From the NCBI GenBank assembly GCA_905221105.1, contig CAJNBW010000001.1, positions 372,001 to 436,000 of the forward strand: 64,000 nucleotides of DNA, in the 5' to 3' direction. This document shows, in pieces, positions 50,258 through 62,241 of the stretch (the first letter of the stretch is position 1; every line of letters begins with the position of its first letter). This stretch comes from a bacterium (lineage in GTDB: Bacteria > Bacillota > Bacilli > Lactobacillales > Streptococcaceae). Under the pieces are notes generated by a model. The model saw only the letters and a list, made by a program, of their open reading frames with translations, did not search any database and had not been told where the DNA came from. A program made the translations under genes and the position numbers.

Positions 50258-50360
50258 CTTTATTTCCTTGTCTTTGAATATCTAGGTGTATTAGCTTTTT
50301 ATATTCTAATAGATTCGAGTCAAATCTGTAAACAAAGGGCTAGGAAAACTCCTGCCCTTT

Positions 50361-50909
50361 TTATCCGATTAAATTTGTCACCCAGATTTGTTTGAGCCAA
50401 CTAGTCGTTACTGGTATGCTCTGGATGATGTGTTTTGCGACGATACTCTTTTCAAGAGGATTTTGTATAGCTGCCATGGGAATCGTTGCTAGTATAGTTA
50501 AGGCCATTTGCAAGACAAATAAGGTCACCAACATCGACAAGATACCTGCTGAAACTTGGAACAACTTGCCACCCAGCTTTTTACTAGGAAGTAAGTGTAA
50601 TAAGAGACCAAGTAAACGACCGATGCTATAGACAATCCCAAATACCAACAAGTAGCCGATACCTGCGTAAAAGACCTTATCCAACTGAAAGAGTTGATCC
50701 GATGGGAAAAAGAATGTCCCCTGACCTTCCTGCGGATTTGCATAAGGGAGCAATAAATGGAATTGCTCTCCCAGCCCCTTGTAAAACTGGCCAGCCATAA
50801 AAGCCGATGCCATGGCTGAAATCAGGTAATAAACCTGTAAGAGCAGACCTCTCCGATAGCCGATATAAAATCCCCAAGCCAAGATCAATAGAAGAAGGAT
50901 TGAAATCAT
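50361..50909 (-). CDS. cvpA: CvpA family membrane protein
   Basis: Membrane protein of 182 residues with four hydrophobic helices, beginning ILLLLILAWGFYIGYRRGL as in CvpA (colicin V production) proteins. The molecular role in Gram-positives is unknown. It overlaps the ZapA-like gene by 4 bases; the pair lies upstream of mutS2, a usual streptococcal arrangement. Confidence 0.9.
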   Translation of the reverse strand: MISILLLLILAWGFYIGYRRGLLLQVYYLISAMASAFMAGQFYKGLGEQFHLLLPYANPQEGQGTFFFPSDQLFQLDKVFYAGIGYLLVFGIVYSIGRLLGLLLHLLPSKKLGGKLFQVSAGILSMLVTLFVLQMALTILATIPMAAIQNPLEKSIVAKHIIQSIPVTTSWLKQIWVTNLIG

Positions 50910-51208
50910 AAGGAATCCTCAATCTTGCTCTGCTCTTGCTTACAAGTCACAAGTTTGTGACGGAGTTCTTCTAATTCTTGCTCCTTATCGTCAAATTCAA
51001 TCTCACGGCTGAGCTGAGTTGACAAACAGTTGACTGCCAACAAAAGAGCAATTGTTTCATCGTCTGCACTAGGCATTTGTTCTTTAATTGCTTGGTATTT
51101 TTCTGTCGCAACCTTAGCGATTTCCTCCATAAAAAGGTTATCATGCTCGGTTGTCAAGGTTAATGATTTTTTTCCGAATGTAAATTTGAATCGATTTAGA
51201 TTTGCCAT
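50906..51208 (-). CDS. ZapA-like cell division protein
   Basis: Small protein of 100 residues with a KFTFGKKSLTLTTEHDN strand region, a helix with VATEKYQAIKEQMP, and a C-terminal coiled coil, the layout of ZapA, which bundles FtsZ. The ATG at 51208 follows GAGGTGAATTTT; the frame is open to 51217. It is divergent from rnhC, with an extended -10 (TGGTATAAT) just upstream. Confidence 0.8.
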   Translation of the reverse strand: MANLNRFKFTFGKKSLTLTTEHDNLFMEEIAKVATEKYQAIKEQMPSADDETIALLLAVNCLSTQLSREIEFDDKEQELEELRHKLVTCKQEQSKIEDSL

Positions 51209-51294
51209 AAAATTCACCTCACGATATTATACCAAAATTCGCTAACTTTGTCAGTTTTTACAAATTTGCCTGCTTTTGTGGTACAATAGAAACT

Positions 51295-52176
51295 ATGGCA
51301 AGTATAACACTCACACCAAGCGAAAAGGAGATCCAGGCTTTCCTTGAATACTATCAAACCAGTCTGGCTCCTAGTAAGAATCCCTATATCCGCTACTTTT
51401 TGAGACTGCCTCAGGCAACGGTTTCTATCTATACTTCTGGAAAGGTCTTGCTTCAGGGTGAAGGGGCTGAGAAATACGCCAGTTTCTTTGGCTATCAGCT
51501 TGCAGAGGAAATCAGCGGACAAAATCTCCCTTTGATTGGGACAGATGAGGTGGGAAATGGTTCCTACTTTGGTGGGCTTGCAGTTGTGGCTTCCTTTGTC
51601 ACACCTGACCAGCATGATTTCTTACGAAAACTCGGTGTGGGGGATTCCAAGACTCTGACAGACCAAAAAATCCGTCAGATTGCTCCTATCCTCAAGGAAA
51701 AAATCCAGCACCAGGCACTGCTTCTCTCACCAAGCAAGTACAACGAGGTCATCGGAGACCGCTACAACGCTGTTTCGGTTAAGGTTGCCCTCCATAATCA
51801 GGCTATTTATCTCCTCCTTCAAAAAGGTCTTCAACCTGAGAAAATTGTGATTGATGCCTTTACCAGTGCTAAAAATTATGACAAGTACTTGGCACAAGAG
51901 GCCAATCGTTTCAGTAATCCTATCAGCTTAGAAGAAAAGGCTGAGGGTAAATACTTGGCTGTAGCAGTTTCTTCTATCATCGCGCGTGATCTCTTTCTGG
52001 AAAATCTTGAAAATCTGGGACGAGAATTGGGCTATCAACTTCCAAGTGGAGCTGGAACGGCTTCTGACAAGGTGGCTAGCCAGATTTTGCAGGCCTATGG
52101 TATGCAGGGACTCAACTTCTGCGCCAAACTGCACTTTAAAAATACTGAAAAAGCGAAAAAACGCTTAGAAAGGTAA
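51295..52176 (+). CDS. rnhC: Ribonuclease HIII
   Basis: Cuts RNA in RNA/DNA hybrids. The 293 residues have an N-terminal TBP-like substrate-binding domain (about 1-75) and an RNase H core. The first catalytic pair is Asp84-Glu85 in [15 protein letters not shown]; the later acidic residue is in [11 protein letters not shown]. This DE start with the extra N-terminal domain distinguishes HIII from HII. Leads an rnhC-lepB pair. Confidence 0.96.
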   Translation: MASITLTPSEKEIQAFLEYYQTSLAPSKNPYIRYFLRLPQATVSIYTSGKVLLQGEGAEKYASFFGYQLAEEISGQNLPLIGTDEVGNGSYFGGLAVVASFVTPDQHDFLRKLGVGDSKTLTDQKIRQIAPILKEKIQHQALLLSPSKYNEVIGDRYNAVSVKVALHNQAIYLLLQKGLQPEKIVIDAFTSAKNYDKYLAQEANRFSNPISLEEKAEGKYLAVAVSSIIARDLFLENLENLGRELGYQLPSGAGTASDKVASQILQAYGMQGLNFCAKLHFKNTEKAKKRLER

Positions 52177-52179
52177 ATT

Positions 52180-52794
52180 ATGAATTCATTTAAAAATTTC
52201 CTAAAAGAGTGGGGATTGTTCCTCCTGATTCTGTCATTACTAGCTTTAAGCCGTATCTTTTTTTGGAGTAATGTCCGTGTAGAAGGGCATTCCATGGATC
52301 CAACCCTAGCGGATGGTGAAATCCTCTTTGTTGTCAAGCACCTCCCTATTGACCGTTTTGATATCGTAGTCGCCCATGAGGAAGATGGCAATAAGGACAT
52401 CGTCAAGCGCGTGATTGGAATGCCTGGCGACACCATCCGTTACGAAAACGATAAACTTTATATCAATGATAAAGAGACGGACGAGCCTTACCTAGCAGAC
52501 TACATCAAACGTTTCAAGGATGATAAACTCCAAAGCACCTACTCAGGCAAGGGATTTGAAGGAAATAAAGGAACTTTCTTTAGAAGTATCGCTCAAAAAG
52601 CTCAAGCCTTCACAGTTGATGTCAACTACAATACCAACTTCAGCTTTACTGTTCCAGAAGGAGAATACCTTCTCCTCGGAGATGACCGCTTGGTTTCGAG
52701 CGACAGCCGCCACGTAGGTACTTTTAAAGCAAAAGATATCACAGGGGAAGCTAAATTCCGCTTCTGGCCAATCACCCGTATCGGAACATTTTAA
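52180..52794 (+). CDS. lepB: Signal peptidase I
   Basis: Membrane-bound protease (204 residues) that removes signal peptides. One N-terminal membrane helix (about 11-28) precedes nucleophile Ser38 in GHSMDP and general base Lys76 in DIVKRVIGMPGD; GDDRLVSSDSR follows. It starts 3 bp after the rnhC stop. Confidence 0.97.
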   Translation: MNSFKNFLKEWGLFLLILSLLALSRIFFWSNVRVEGHSMDPTLADGEILFVVKHLPIDRFDIVVAHEEDGNKDIVKRVIGMPGDTIRYENDKLYINDKETDEPYLADYIKRFKDDKLQSTYSGKGFEGNKGTFFRSIAQKAQAFTVDVNYNTNFSFTVPEGEYLLLGDDRLVSSDSRHVGTFKAKDITGEAKFRFWPITRIGTF

Positions 52795-52800
52795 GAAATC

Positions 52801-52834
52801 GAAGAGGCCGAGAATCAGCAATCTCAGCCTCTTC
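52801..52834 (+). terminator. Terminator after lepB
   Basis: GAAGAGGC-CGAGA pairs with TCTC-A-GCCTCTTC and is followed by TTCTAT. It lies 6 bp after the lepB stop. Confidence 0.75.
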
Positions 52835-52892
52835 TTCTATCGTGAGAAGATGATTATTCTCTATCCAGTTTGATTAAGATAGAAACAAAGTT

Positions 52893-52996
52893 ATACTCAA
52901 TGAAAATCAAAGAGCAAACTAGGAAGCTAGCCGCAGGCTGTACTTGAGTACGGCAAGGCGAAGCTGACGTGGTTTGAAGAGATTTTCGAAGAGTAT
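52893..52996 (-). repeat. BOX-type intergenic repeat (boxC-boxA), second copy
   Basis: A 104-bp element: ATACTCAATGAAAATCAAAG at the left end and GATTTTCGAAGAGTAT at the right, flanked by TA. Contains AGCTAGCCGCAGGCTGTACT (boxC side) and GTACGGCAAGGCGAAGCTGA (boxA side). It is inverted relative to the copy at 20936-21040 and ends 31 bp before recD2. Confidence 0.85.
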
Positions 52997-53027
52997 TAAA
53001 TCTCACCTATTTATGCAAAGGAATCTT

Positions 53028-55394
53028 ATGGAAGTTTATTTTTCAGGAACCATTGAACGGATTATTTTTGAAAATCCCAGCAATTTTTATCGCATCCTCC
53101 TCCTAGAAATCGAAGATACGGACGCAGAGGATTTTGATGATTTTGAAATCATTGTCACTGGTACTATGGCTGATGTAATCGAGGGCGAAGACTATACTTT
53201 TTGGGGGCAAATTGTCCAGCACTCCAAGTATGGAGAACAACTACAAATCAGCCGGTATGAACGCGCAAAACCAACTAGCAAGGGGCTGGTTAAGTACTTT
53301 TCAAGTAGTCATTTCAAGGGAATTGGACTCAAGACAGCTCAGAAAATCGTGGACACCTATGGTGACAATACTATTGACGAAATTCTGCAACACCCAGAAA
53401 AGCTAGAAGACATCTCAGGACTCTCTGCCAAAAATCGCGAGGCTTTCGTATCCACTCTTCGTCTCAACTACGGAACAGAGATGGTTTTAGCCAAACTAGC
53501 CAACTACGGCATTCCCAATAAACTAGCCTTTCAGATTCAAGACTTTTACAAGGAAGAAACCCTTGATGTGGTTGAAAATTATCCCTACCAGCTGGTTGAG
53601 GACATCAAAGGATTGGGATTTACTATTGCTGACCAGCTAGCTGAGGAGCTAGGCATTGAAAGTCAAGCCCCTGAACGCTTCCGTGCCGGTCTAGTTCATA
53701 GTCTTTTTCAAGCCTGCATGGAAACAGGAGACACCTATGTTGAAGCACGAGATTTGCTTGAGCAAACCCTAAATCTCCTTGAGTCTTCCCGTCCCGTGGA
53801 GCTGGATCCCAGCCAAGTAGCCCAAGAACTCTCCTACTTGATCGAAGAAGACAAGGTTCAGCAGGTTGATACCAAAATTTTTGACAATAGCCTCTTTTTC
53901 GCTGAGGAAGGCATCCGCAGTCACTTGGTTCGTATCCTTAAAAAAGGAAAACAGAAGAGTCAAGATTTAGAAACCATTCAAAAACATATCACTACTGTCG
54001 AGGAGAAGCTGGGGATTGAGTATGATAGCATTCAAAAACAAGCTATCTGTGATGCTATCCAGAACAAGGTCTTTATTCTGACAGGTGGGCCTGGTACTGG
54101 TAAGACAACGGTTATCAATGGTATCATAGCTGTTTATGCCCTTTTAGAAGAACTTGACCTCAGGAAAAAAAGCAATCTACCTATTCTTCTTGCTGCTCCA
54201 ACTGGTCGAGCAGCTCGACGCATGAATGAATTAACAGGCTTGCCTAGCGCTACCATACACCGCCACTTGGGAATGACAGGGGACGATGATACCAGCCATC
54301 TGGAAGATTATCTGGATGCTGACTTTATCATCGTGGATGAATTTTCGATGGTGGATACTTGGCTGGCCAATCAACTCTTCTCCAACATTTCGTCTAACAG
54401 TAAAATCCTTATCGTGGGTGACAGTGACCAGCTCCCGTCTGTCAGTCCCGGACAGGTTCTAGCTGACCTCCTTCATATTCCCTTGATTCCTCAGACTCGT
54501 TTGGAAAAAATTTACCGACAAAGCGAAGAATCAACCATCGTCACTCTAGCTAGTCAGATTCGACAGGGCATCCTTCCAGCTGATTTCACCCAGAAAAAAG
54601 CTGACCGTTCCTACTTTGAAATTGCTAGTGGCCATATTCCTGCTACGATTGAGAAAATCTTAGGCGCTGCCCTCAGAAGTGGTATTCCTGCCCGTGATAT
54701 TCAAGTTCTGGCTCCCATGTACCGAGGGACTGCAGGAATTGATGCCATCAACCAGCTCATGCAAGACCTGCTCAATCCACCACAAAAAGATCAACTCAGT
54801 TTTGAAGCTCCCCAGTGCCACTATCGTAAAGGAGACAAGGTCATTCATTTGGTTAATGATGCTGAAATCAATGTCTTTAATGGAGATTTGGGAGCTATCA
54901 CAGACCTGATTCCTGGTAAATACACCGAGTCGAAACAAGACGAGATTGTCATTGATTTTGATGGCAATGAGGTCTCTTACCCACGTAACGAATGGTACAA
55001 GATTCGCCTGGCCTATGCCATGAGTATCCATAAGTCTCAGGGAAGTGAGTTTCCTGTTGTTATCCTACCTATCACCAGTGCTAGTAGGCGTATGCTGGAG
55101 CGCAATCTGATCTATACAGCCATTACACGCGCCAAAAGCAAGCTTATCTTACTAGGCGAATTACAGGCCTTCGACTATGCTACCCAACATATCGGAACTG
55201 CCCGAAAAACCTATCTGATCGAACGCTTCAGTGATTTATTGGAGAATGTTGAAGAAAAGCAACCAGCTGTCTCTGAAACAGTCACATCAAGTACCTCTGA
55301 ACCATCCTACATCCTGACAGAAGACAACTGGGACAGCATCCCAGCCATGATTGGGATTACAGACGCAGACCTCAAAGAGATTTTTGGAAAATAG
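53028..55394 (+). CDS. recD2: ATP-dependent DNA helicase RecD2
   Basis: 5'-to-3' helicase (788 residues) not tied to RecBC. An N-terminal OB-like part and helix-hairpin-helix segments (about 90-210) precede Walker A GGPGTGKTT (about 349-357), Walker B IIVDEFSMVD and the late motif SIHKSQGSEFPVV. The frame continues back to 52974 inside the BOX repeat, but AAAGGAATCTT before the ATG at 53028 gives the usual N-terminus MEVYFSGTIERII. Confidence 0.95.
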   Translation: MEVYFSGTIERIIFENPSNFYRILLLEIEDTDAEDFDDFEIIVTGTMADVIEGEDYTFWGQIVQHSKYGEQLQISRYERAKPTSKGLVKYFSSSHFKGIGLKTAQKIVDTYGDNTIDEILQHPEKLEDISGLSAKNREAFVSTLRLNYGTEMVLAKLANYGIPNKLAFQIQDFYKEETLDVVENYPYQLVEDIKGLGFTIADQLAEELGIESQAPERFRAGLVHSLFQACMETGDTYVEARDLLEQTLNLLESSRPVELDPSQVAQELSYLIEEDKVQQVDTKIFDNSLFFAEEGIRSHLVRILKKGKQKSQDLETIQKHITTVEEKLGIEYDSIQKQAICDAIQNKVFILTGGPGTGKTTVINGIIAVYALLEELDLRKKSNLPILLAAPTGRAARRMNELTGLPSATIHRHLGMTGDDDTSHLEDYLDADFIIVDEFSMVDTWLANQLFSNISSNSKILIVGDSDQLPSVSPGQVLADLLHIPLIPQTRLEKIYRQSEESTIVTLASQIRQGILPADFTQKKADRSYFEIASGHIPATIEKILGAALRSGIPARDIQVLAPMYRGTAGIDAINQLMQDLLNPPQKDQLSFEAPQCHYRKGDKVIHLVNDAEINVFNGDLGAITDLIPGKYTESKQDEIVIDFDGNEVSYPRNEWYKIRLAYAMSIHKSQGSEFPVVILPITSASRRMLERNLIYTAITRAKSKLILLGELQAFDYATQHIGTARKTYLIERFSDLLENVEEKQPAVSETVTSSTSEPSYILTEDNWDSIPAMIGITDADLKEIFGK

Positions 55395-55402
55395 TGCATC
55401 AG

Positions 55403-55430
55403 AAAACCCACCTAATCAGGTGGGATTTTT
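55403..55430. terminator. Bidirectional terminator between recD2 and tig
   Basis: AAAACCCACCT, loop AATC, AGGTGGGATTTTT. Both directions end in T runs, serving the convergent genes. Confidence 0.85.
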
Positions 55431-55441
55431 GTTTATTAAGA

Positions 55442-56725
55442 TTATTTAACTGTTGCTGTGCTTGTAATCAATTCAACAGCTTTTTTGATTGTGATATCGT
55501 GTTTCAACATATCAGCTGAAAGCAAGCTTTGTACTTGTGCAACTTCCATGTTGTAATCTGCAGCCAATTGCTCGATTTCTTTTTGGATTTCTTCTTCTGA
55601 AGCGTCAAATCCTTCAGCTTTCGCAACTGCTTCGATAACAAGGTTAGTCTTCGTACGTGACTCAGCTTCTGCCTCGTATTGTTTGTGAAGGTCTTCTTGA
55701 GTAGTTCCAGTGATTTGGAAGTACATGTCAGGGTTGATACCTTGACGTTGCAAGTTACCAAGGAATTCGTTTACGGAACGGTGAACTTCTTCGTGGATCA
55801 TTTCTTCTGGAAGTTCTACAATTTCAGCGTTTTCTACAGCTTTATCGATTGCTGCACCTTCAACGGCATCTTTGTAAGCTTCTTCTTTAGCAGCAGCCAA
55901 TTCCTTGCGATATTTTTCTTTTAATTCAGCAAGTGTTTCAACTTCTTCGTCGATGTCTTTTGCAAGTTCATCGTCAAGAGCTGGAACTTCTTTTGCTTTT
56001 ACTTCGTGGATAGTTGTTACGAATTTAGCTTCTTTACCTGCAAGATCTTCTGCTTGGTAGTCTTCTGGGAATGTTACGATAACATCAACAGTTTCACCAG
56101 CTGAGTGACCTACCAATTGGTCTTCGAAACCAGGGATGAATTGACCTGAACCAAGTCCAAGTGAGAAGTTTTCACCTTTTCCACCATCAAATTCAACACC
56201 ATCGATAGAACCAACGAAGTCGATAACAACAGTGTCGCCGTTTTCAGCAGCAGCTTCTTTGATAACCAATTCAGCCAAGTTATTGCGTTCGCGTTCGATA
56301 CGCTCTTCAACGTCAGCGTCAGTTACTTCTTTTTCTACATCTACTGATACTTCAAGGTTTTTGTAGTCACCCAATTTTACTTCAGGTTTTGTAACGACTT
56401 CAGCAGTGATAACCCAGTCTTGACCTTTTTCCATTGAAGTTACGTCAATTTTTGGTTGAGCAACCACTTCAAGACCAGCTTCTTTTACAGCTGCTTCATA
56501 AGCGTTTGGCAAAAGAGCGTTCATAACGTCTTGGTAAAGTGACTCTTCACCAAATTTTTTGTCGAAGATAGGACGTGGAAGGTGACCTTTACGGAAACCT
56601 GGAACATTAAGAGATTTCTTCACTGAGTTGAATACACGGTCCAATTCTGGTTTGATTTGGTCTTGAGAGATAGTGAAAGTCAAGACACCACGGTTTGTTT
56701 CTTTGTTTTCAAATGATACAGACAT
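55442..56725 (-). CDS. tig: Trigger factor
   Basis: Ribosome-bound chaperone and prolyl isomerase (427 residues). The ribosome-binding motif [17 protein letters not shown] lies at about residues 44-60; the FKBP domain has [20 protein letters not shown] and [15 protein letters not shown]. The C-terminal helical arms follow. Own promoter upstream. Confidence 0.97.
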   Translation of the reverse strand: MSVSFENKETNRGVLTFTISQDQIKPELDRVFNSVKKSLNVPGFRKGHLPRPIFDKKFGEESLYQDVMNALLPNAYEAAVKEAGLEVVAQPKIDVTSMEKGQDWVITAEVVTKPEVKLGDYKNLEVSVDVEKEVTDADVEERIERERNNLAELVIKEAAAENGDTVVIDFVGSIDGVEFDGGKGENFSLGLGSGQFIPGFEDQLVGHSAGETVDVIVTFPEDYQAEDLAGKEAKFVTTIHEVKAKEVPALDDELAKDIDEEVETLAELKEKYRKELAAAKEEAYKDAVEGAAIDKAVENAEIVELPEEMIHEEVHRSVNEFLGNLQRQGINPDMYFQITGTTQEDLHKQYEAEAESRTKTNLVIEAVAKAEGFDASEEEIQKEIEQLAADYNMEVAQVQSLLSADMLKHDITIKKAVELITSTATVK

Positions 56726-56762
56726 TCTGTCATTTCTCCTTAAAATTTTTTAAATACAGTCT

Positions 56763-56792
56763 ATTATAACATAAATGGGCGACTTTTTTCAA
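56763..56792 (-). promoter_or_regulatory. Sigma-A promoter of tig
   Basis: Minus strand TTGAAA, 18 bp, TATAAT, about 40 bp before the tig ATG. Confidence 0.7.
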
Positions 56793-56886
56793 GTAATGAA
56801 TGCGCTTTTCAATCATGCTAGAGGTACTCACTTGCTTCTTTGATACTAAGGTCAGCCATTTCTCCAATATTATTTTTGCATATCTG

Positions 56887-57519
56887 TTAAAAGTCCTCAT
56901 GCCCCACCAAGTGGTGCTGAAAGGCATAGACTGCTGCTTGGGTACGATCACTGACTTCCAGCTTGGCTAGGATGTTGGACACATGGGTCTTGACCGTCTT
57001 GAGAGAGATAAAAAGTTCATCAGCGATGCGCTGATTTTCGTAGCCCTTGGCAATGAGTTGAAGTACATCTCGCTCACGCGCAGTCAGGTCCTCATGTAGT
57101 TCTATATGATTGCGGTGGTATTCGACTTTTTTGCTGACCTCTTGCTCAATGGCCAACTCCCCAGCAGCCACCTTACGGACAGCATGGAGAAGTTCGTCTG
57201 CACTAGAAGTCTTAAGCATATAGCCACGAGCACCTGCATCTAAGACGGGCATGATTTTTTCATTATCCAAATAAGAGCTCACAATCAAAATCTTGGCTTC
57301 AGGCCATTCTTTGAGGATAGCCAAGGTCGCATCAATCCCATTCATCTCAGGCATGACAATATCCATTACAATGACATCTGGACGCAATTCCAATGCCAAC
57401 TCAATCCCTTGAGACCCGTTGGACGCCTCACCCACAACTTCTACATCGTCTTGGAGGTCAAAGTAGCTTTTCAAGCCCAATCGGACCATTTCGTGGTCAT
57501 CTACTAGTAAAATTTTCAT
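56887..57519 (-). CDS. liaR: Response regulator LiaR (NarL type)
   Basis: Response regulator of the cell-envelope stress system (210 residues). The receiver has Asp53 as phosphorylation site (VIVMDIVMP); the C-terminal LuxR-type HTH contains LTARERDVLQLIAKGYENQ and LKTVKTHVSNIL. The frame is open to 57567, but AAAGGAGTAAAG before the ATG at 57519 gives the usual start. Last gene of liaFSR. Confidence 0.93.
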   Translation of the reverse strand: MKILLVDDHEMVRLGLKSYFDLQDDVEVVGEASNGSQGIELALELRPDVIVMDIVMPEMNGIDATLAILKEWPEAKILIVSSYLDNEKIMPVLDAGARGYMLKTSSADELLHAVRKVAAGELAIEQEVSKKVEYHRNHIELHEDLTARERDVLQLIAKGYENQRIADELFISLKTVKTHVSNILAKLEVSDRTQAAVYAFQHHLVGHEDF

Positions 57520-57532
57520 CTTTACTCCTTTA

Positions 57533-58528
57533 TCATTCCTTATCGAGCAGGGGAATACGGATATCAACCGCCAGCCCTTGTTTGGGAGCTGTCAATAACT
57601 GAACCGTCCCTGCCATATCTTCAACTCGTTCCTTGATATTGCGGAGTCCATAACTCAGGTCATCAAAACTCCCCAACTGGAAACCAATCCCATTGTCCAC
57701 CACCTTCAGCTGCAATTCAAAATCCGTCTGATAGAGGTAAACATCCAAACAAGATGCCTGGGCATGGCGGAGGGTATTGCTGATCAACTCTTGCAGGATA
57801 CGGAAGATATGCTCCTCGATTTTCTTAGGCAATTGCGTCACATTTTGCTTGAAACCAACCTTGAGATCACTCTTGTCCTCAAGCTCTTTTAAGAGGATTT
57901 GAATCCCTTCAACCAGACTCTTCTGCTCTAGTTCAACTGGTCGCAAATGCAAGAGCAAGACCCGCAAATCCTTCTGGGCTGTTTCTAAAATGGCTGTGAC
58001 ACTCTGCAACTGGGTCTGCATCTTTTCTCTATCAAGCTTTAAAGCCTGCTGGCTGACACCTGACAAAATCATGTGAGCCGCAAACAACTCTTGACTAACT
58101 GTATCGTGCAAATCCCGAGCAATCCGCTTTCTTTCTTTCTCAATGATTTCCTCTTCCTGAGCAAGGCTGTGATTTTCAGCCTTTTGAAGAGCCTCTGTCA
58201 AAAGGTTCAGTTTACCTGACAAGGACTTGAAACTGGCATCCAAATCTGGATCTGCAACCTGAACCACTTCTTGCCCTGCCAATAATCGCTTAAGGTTCGC
58301 CTGCACTTTTCTGAGAGAAAACTCTTCAACACCTCGCCAAAACAGGGCTAAGAGGCAGGTCATGGACATGCTAAATACCAACAACAAAAAGACAAATTTT
58401 TCTGTTTTTTCGACATCCTGCAAGAAAATAGACAAGTCAAAATCAAGGATTTCCAGCAAGCTGTGGGAGAAAAATAAGACAAACAGGATAGAGGTAAGAG
58501 CAATGATTACATAGGCTTGTTTTTTCAT
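57533..58528 (-). CDS. liaS: Sensor histidine kinase LiaS
   Basis: Envelope-stress sensor kinase (331 residues). Two N-terminal membrane helices (about 5-24 and 46-64) with a very short extracellular loop mark an intramembrane-sensing kinase. His141 in RKRIARDLHDTVSQ is the phosphorylation site (HisKA_3), followed by the ATPase domain with VVDNGIGF. Overlaps liaF by 4 bases. Confidence 0.94.
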   Translation of the reverse strand: MKKQAYVIIALTSILFVLFFSHSLLEILDFDLSIFLQDVEKTEKFVFLLLVFSMSMTCLLALFWRGVEEFSLRKVQANLKRLLAGQEVVQVADPDLDASFKSLSGKLNLLTEALQKAENHSLAQEEEIIEKERKRIARDLHDTVSQELFAAHMILSGVSQQALKLDREKMQTQLQSVTAILETAQKDLRVLLLHLRPVELEQKSLVEGIQILLKELEDKSDLKVGFKQNVTQLPKKIEEHIFRILQELISNTLRHAQASCLDVYLYQTDFELQLKVVDNGIGFQLGSFDDLSYGLRNIKERVEDMAGTVQLLTAPKQGLAVDIRIPLLDKE

Positions 58529-59223
58529 CCTCTAATCACCTCAACATCCCCAATCATAGTGGTCAAGAAAATCTTGACACTCTTGTTACTCTTAAGATAA
58601 TCTCTTGTTTCTTGATGATAGTGCTCATTGCGGAGGGCACGCTTGGGCTGATTGAAAAAAGTCAAATCCCCATAGAGACAGTTAACACTGAGACTGACTT
58701 CTACATCAACAGGTACAATGATCTTGGTCGTTCCTATCATCTTTCTAAGGATAATAACATTGTCATGATTGGTTAGAATCACCCTCTCCAAATGAATGGT
58801 GTCCTTACCCATGAGACGAAAAAGATTGATATCATCAAACTGGCAAGTCTGATAACTTGAAAAATGATGGAGATTTCCAAACCAACGATTTTTTTCCTTC
58901 TTAACCGTCACTACCTCTTCAAACACCAAATTGGTCTGCTCTTTTTCCTGGTTCATCATCGGATAAAGAAGAAAGAGGCTATATATAACTGCAACAAAAA
59001 TAGCTAGAATCACAAAAGGATTGAGCATGACGATGAAAAAGAAGAGAATGGTTGCTACCACCAAAAGAAGGTTATTGCCCTCTTTACCAGTGTAATAGCG
59101 AATCAAAAGCAAAAAGAGGAATAGAATCAGTAGAAAACGCGAAAAATGCTCTGAAACCATCAAAATCAGAGCTCCCGTCAAAAGACAGGCTTCGATAAAT
59201 AAAAAGATTTTAAATTTTCTCAT
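58525..59223 (-). CDS. liaF: LiaF, inhibitor of the LiaSR system
   Basis: Membrane protein of 232 residues with about four N-terminal helices and a C-terminal beta-rich domain (FDDINLFRLMGKDTIHLERV, MIGTTKIIVPVDVEVSLSVN). LiaF keeps LiaS quiet in the absence of lipid II-binding antibiotics (family knowledge). First gene of liaFSR; the last gene overlaps nothing, but spacing is tight throughout. Confidence 0.93.
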   Translation of the reverse strand: MRKFKIFLFIEACLLTGALILMVSEHFSRFLLILFLFLLLIRYYTGKEGNNLLLVVATILFFFIVMLNPFVILAIFVAVIYSLFLLYPMMNQEKEQTNLVFEEVVTVKKEKNRWFGNLHHFSSYQTCQFDDINLFRLMGKDTIHLERVILTNHDNVIILRKMIGTTKIIVPVDVEVSLSVNCLYGDLTFFNQPKRALRNEHYHQETRDYLKSNKSVKIFLTTMIGDVEVIRG

Positions 59224-59285
59224 ACATGCATCCTCTCCTTTCTATTTTATCACAATTCAAAAAAGTCACCTCGGTCTGAAGATGG

Positions 59286-61287
<2,002 letters not shown>

Positions 61288-61301
<14 letters not shown>

Positions 61302-62241
61302 CTTGGCTCAAATCCTTTGTTTTTGACACAATCAAGCGGTAACGCTGACTGAAGATTTCAGATAAATGCTCCAAGTCTTTCTGCTGACAAAGAACTTTGA
61401 CATTGGGACCAGCATCCATAGTAAAGTAGCAGGCTTCCCCTTGCTCACGAAGCTGGCGGACAAAGTCCATAGCTTCATAAGATGCATCGGTCAGATAAGA
61501 AAAGGCTGGTGACGCTGTCTTCGTCGTAGCGTGCATAGCAAGGGCATTTTTCTCCGTCAATTCCCCAACCTTGGCAAAATCATTTTCTTTGAGGTAAACC
61601 AGCATATCCTGATAATCCTTCTCAGACTGACGCACCCAGTCATCAAAGGTCGTCGAGGTTTCCACACAAAGTTTCATCCCATCACGGCTAGAGATTGGTT
61701 TTTTCTTGTCCTCTAGCACCAACATAATCATAGCTAGTTTCAAGTCTGTCTCTACAGGGGAAATTTCTCCACTATCCTTGTCCCAGGCACCGAGTGGTCC
61801 ATAAAAACTCCTAGAGGAAGAGCCTGAGGCAAACTTAGCCTCCTGCGCCAACTGACTCCGATTCAAACCAAGCTTGAAATAAGCATTACAAGCCTTGACC
61901 AAGGCGGATAAACCGCTAGAACTTGAGGACAATCCCGCTGCTGTAGGCATATTGTTTTGAGTATCGATACGGACAAAGCCTTCTCCAACTGGACGGTAGT
62001 GGTCAATAATCTTACTCATCTTAGCATGCTCCGCCTCATTTTGTAGCTGACCATTGATATAAAAGGCATCAGCTGTCGCATCCGTCGGTAGAGATGACAA
62101 AGTCGTCTCCGTGTACATATTTTCCAAAGTCAGAGAGATACTGCTAGTAGCAGGAATCATCTCTTTTTCTTTTTTCTTTCCCCAGTATTTGATAATAGCA
62201 ATATTTGCGTAGGAACGTACTGTTACAGGCTCTCTATCCAT
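61288..62241 (-). CDS. mvaD: Diphosphomevalonate decarboxylase
   Basis: Converts diphosphomevalonate to isopentenyl diphosphate with ATP (317 residues). Signature residues: VRSYANIAIIKYWGKK (8-23), AAGLSSSSSGLSAL and FTMDAGPNVKVL; the catalytic Asp lies in GAWDKDSGE-type surroundings. Overlaps its neighbours on both sides. Confidence 0.95.

Noticed and set aside
52974..53027. Upstream start of recD2
   Set aside because: It lies within the BOX repeat; the real ribosome site is before 53028.
56730..56951. 73-codon minus-strand frame between tig and liaR
   Set aside because: It overlaps the liaR end and the tig promoter region, has no ribosome site and resembles no family.
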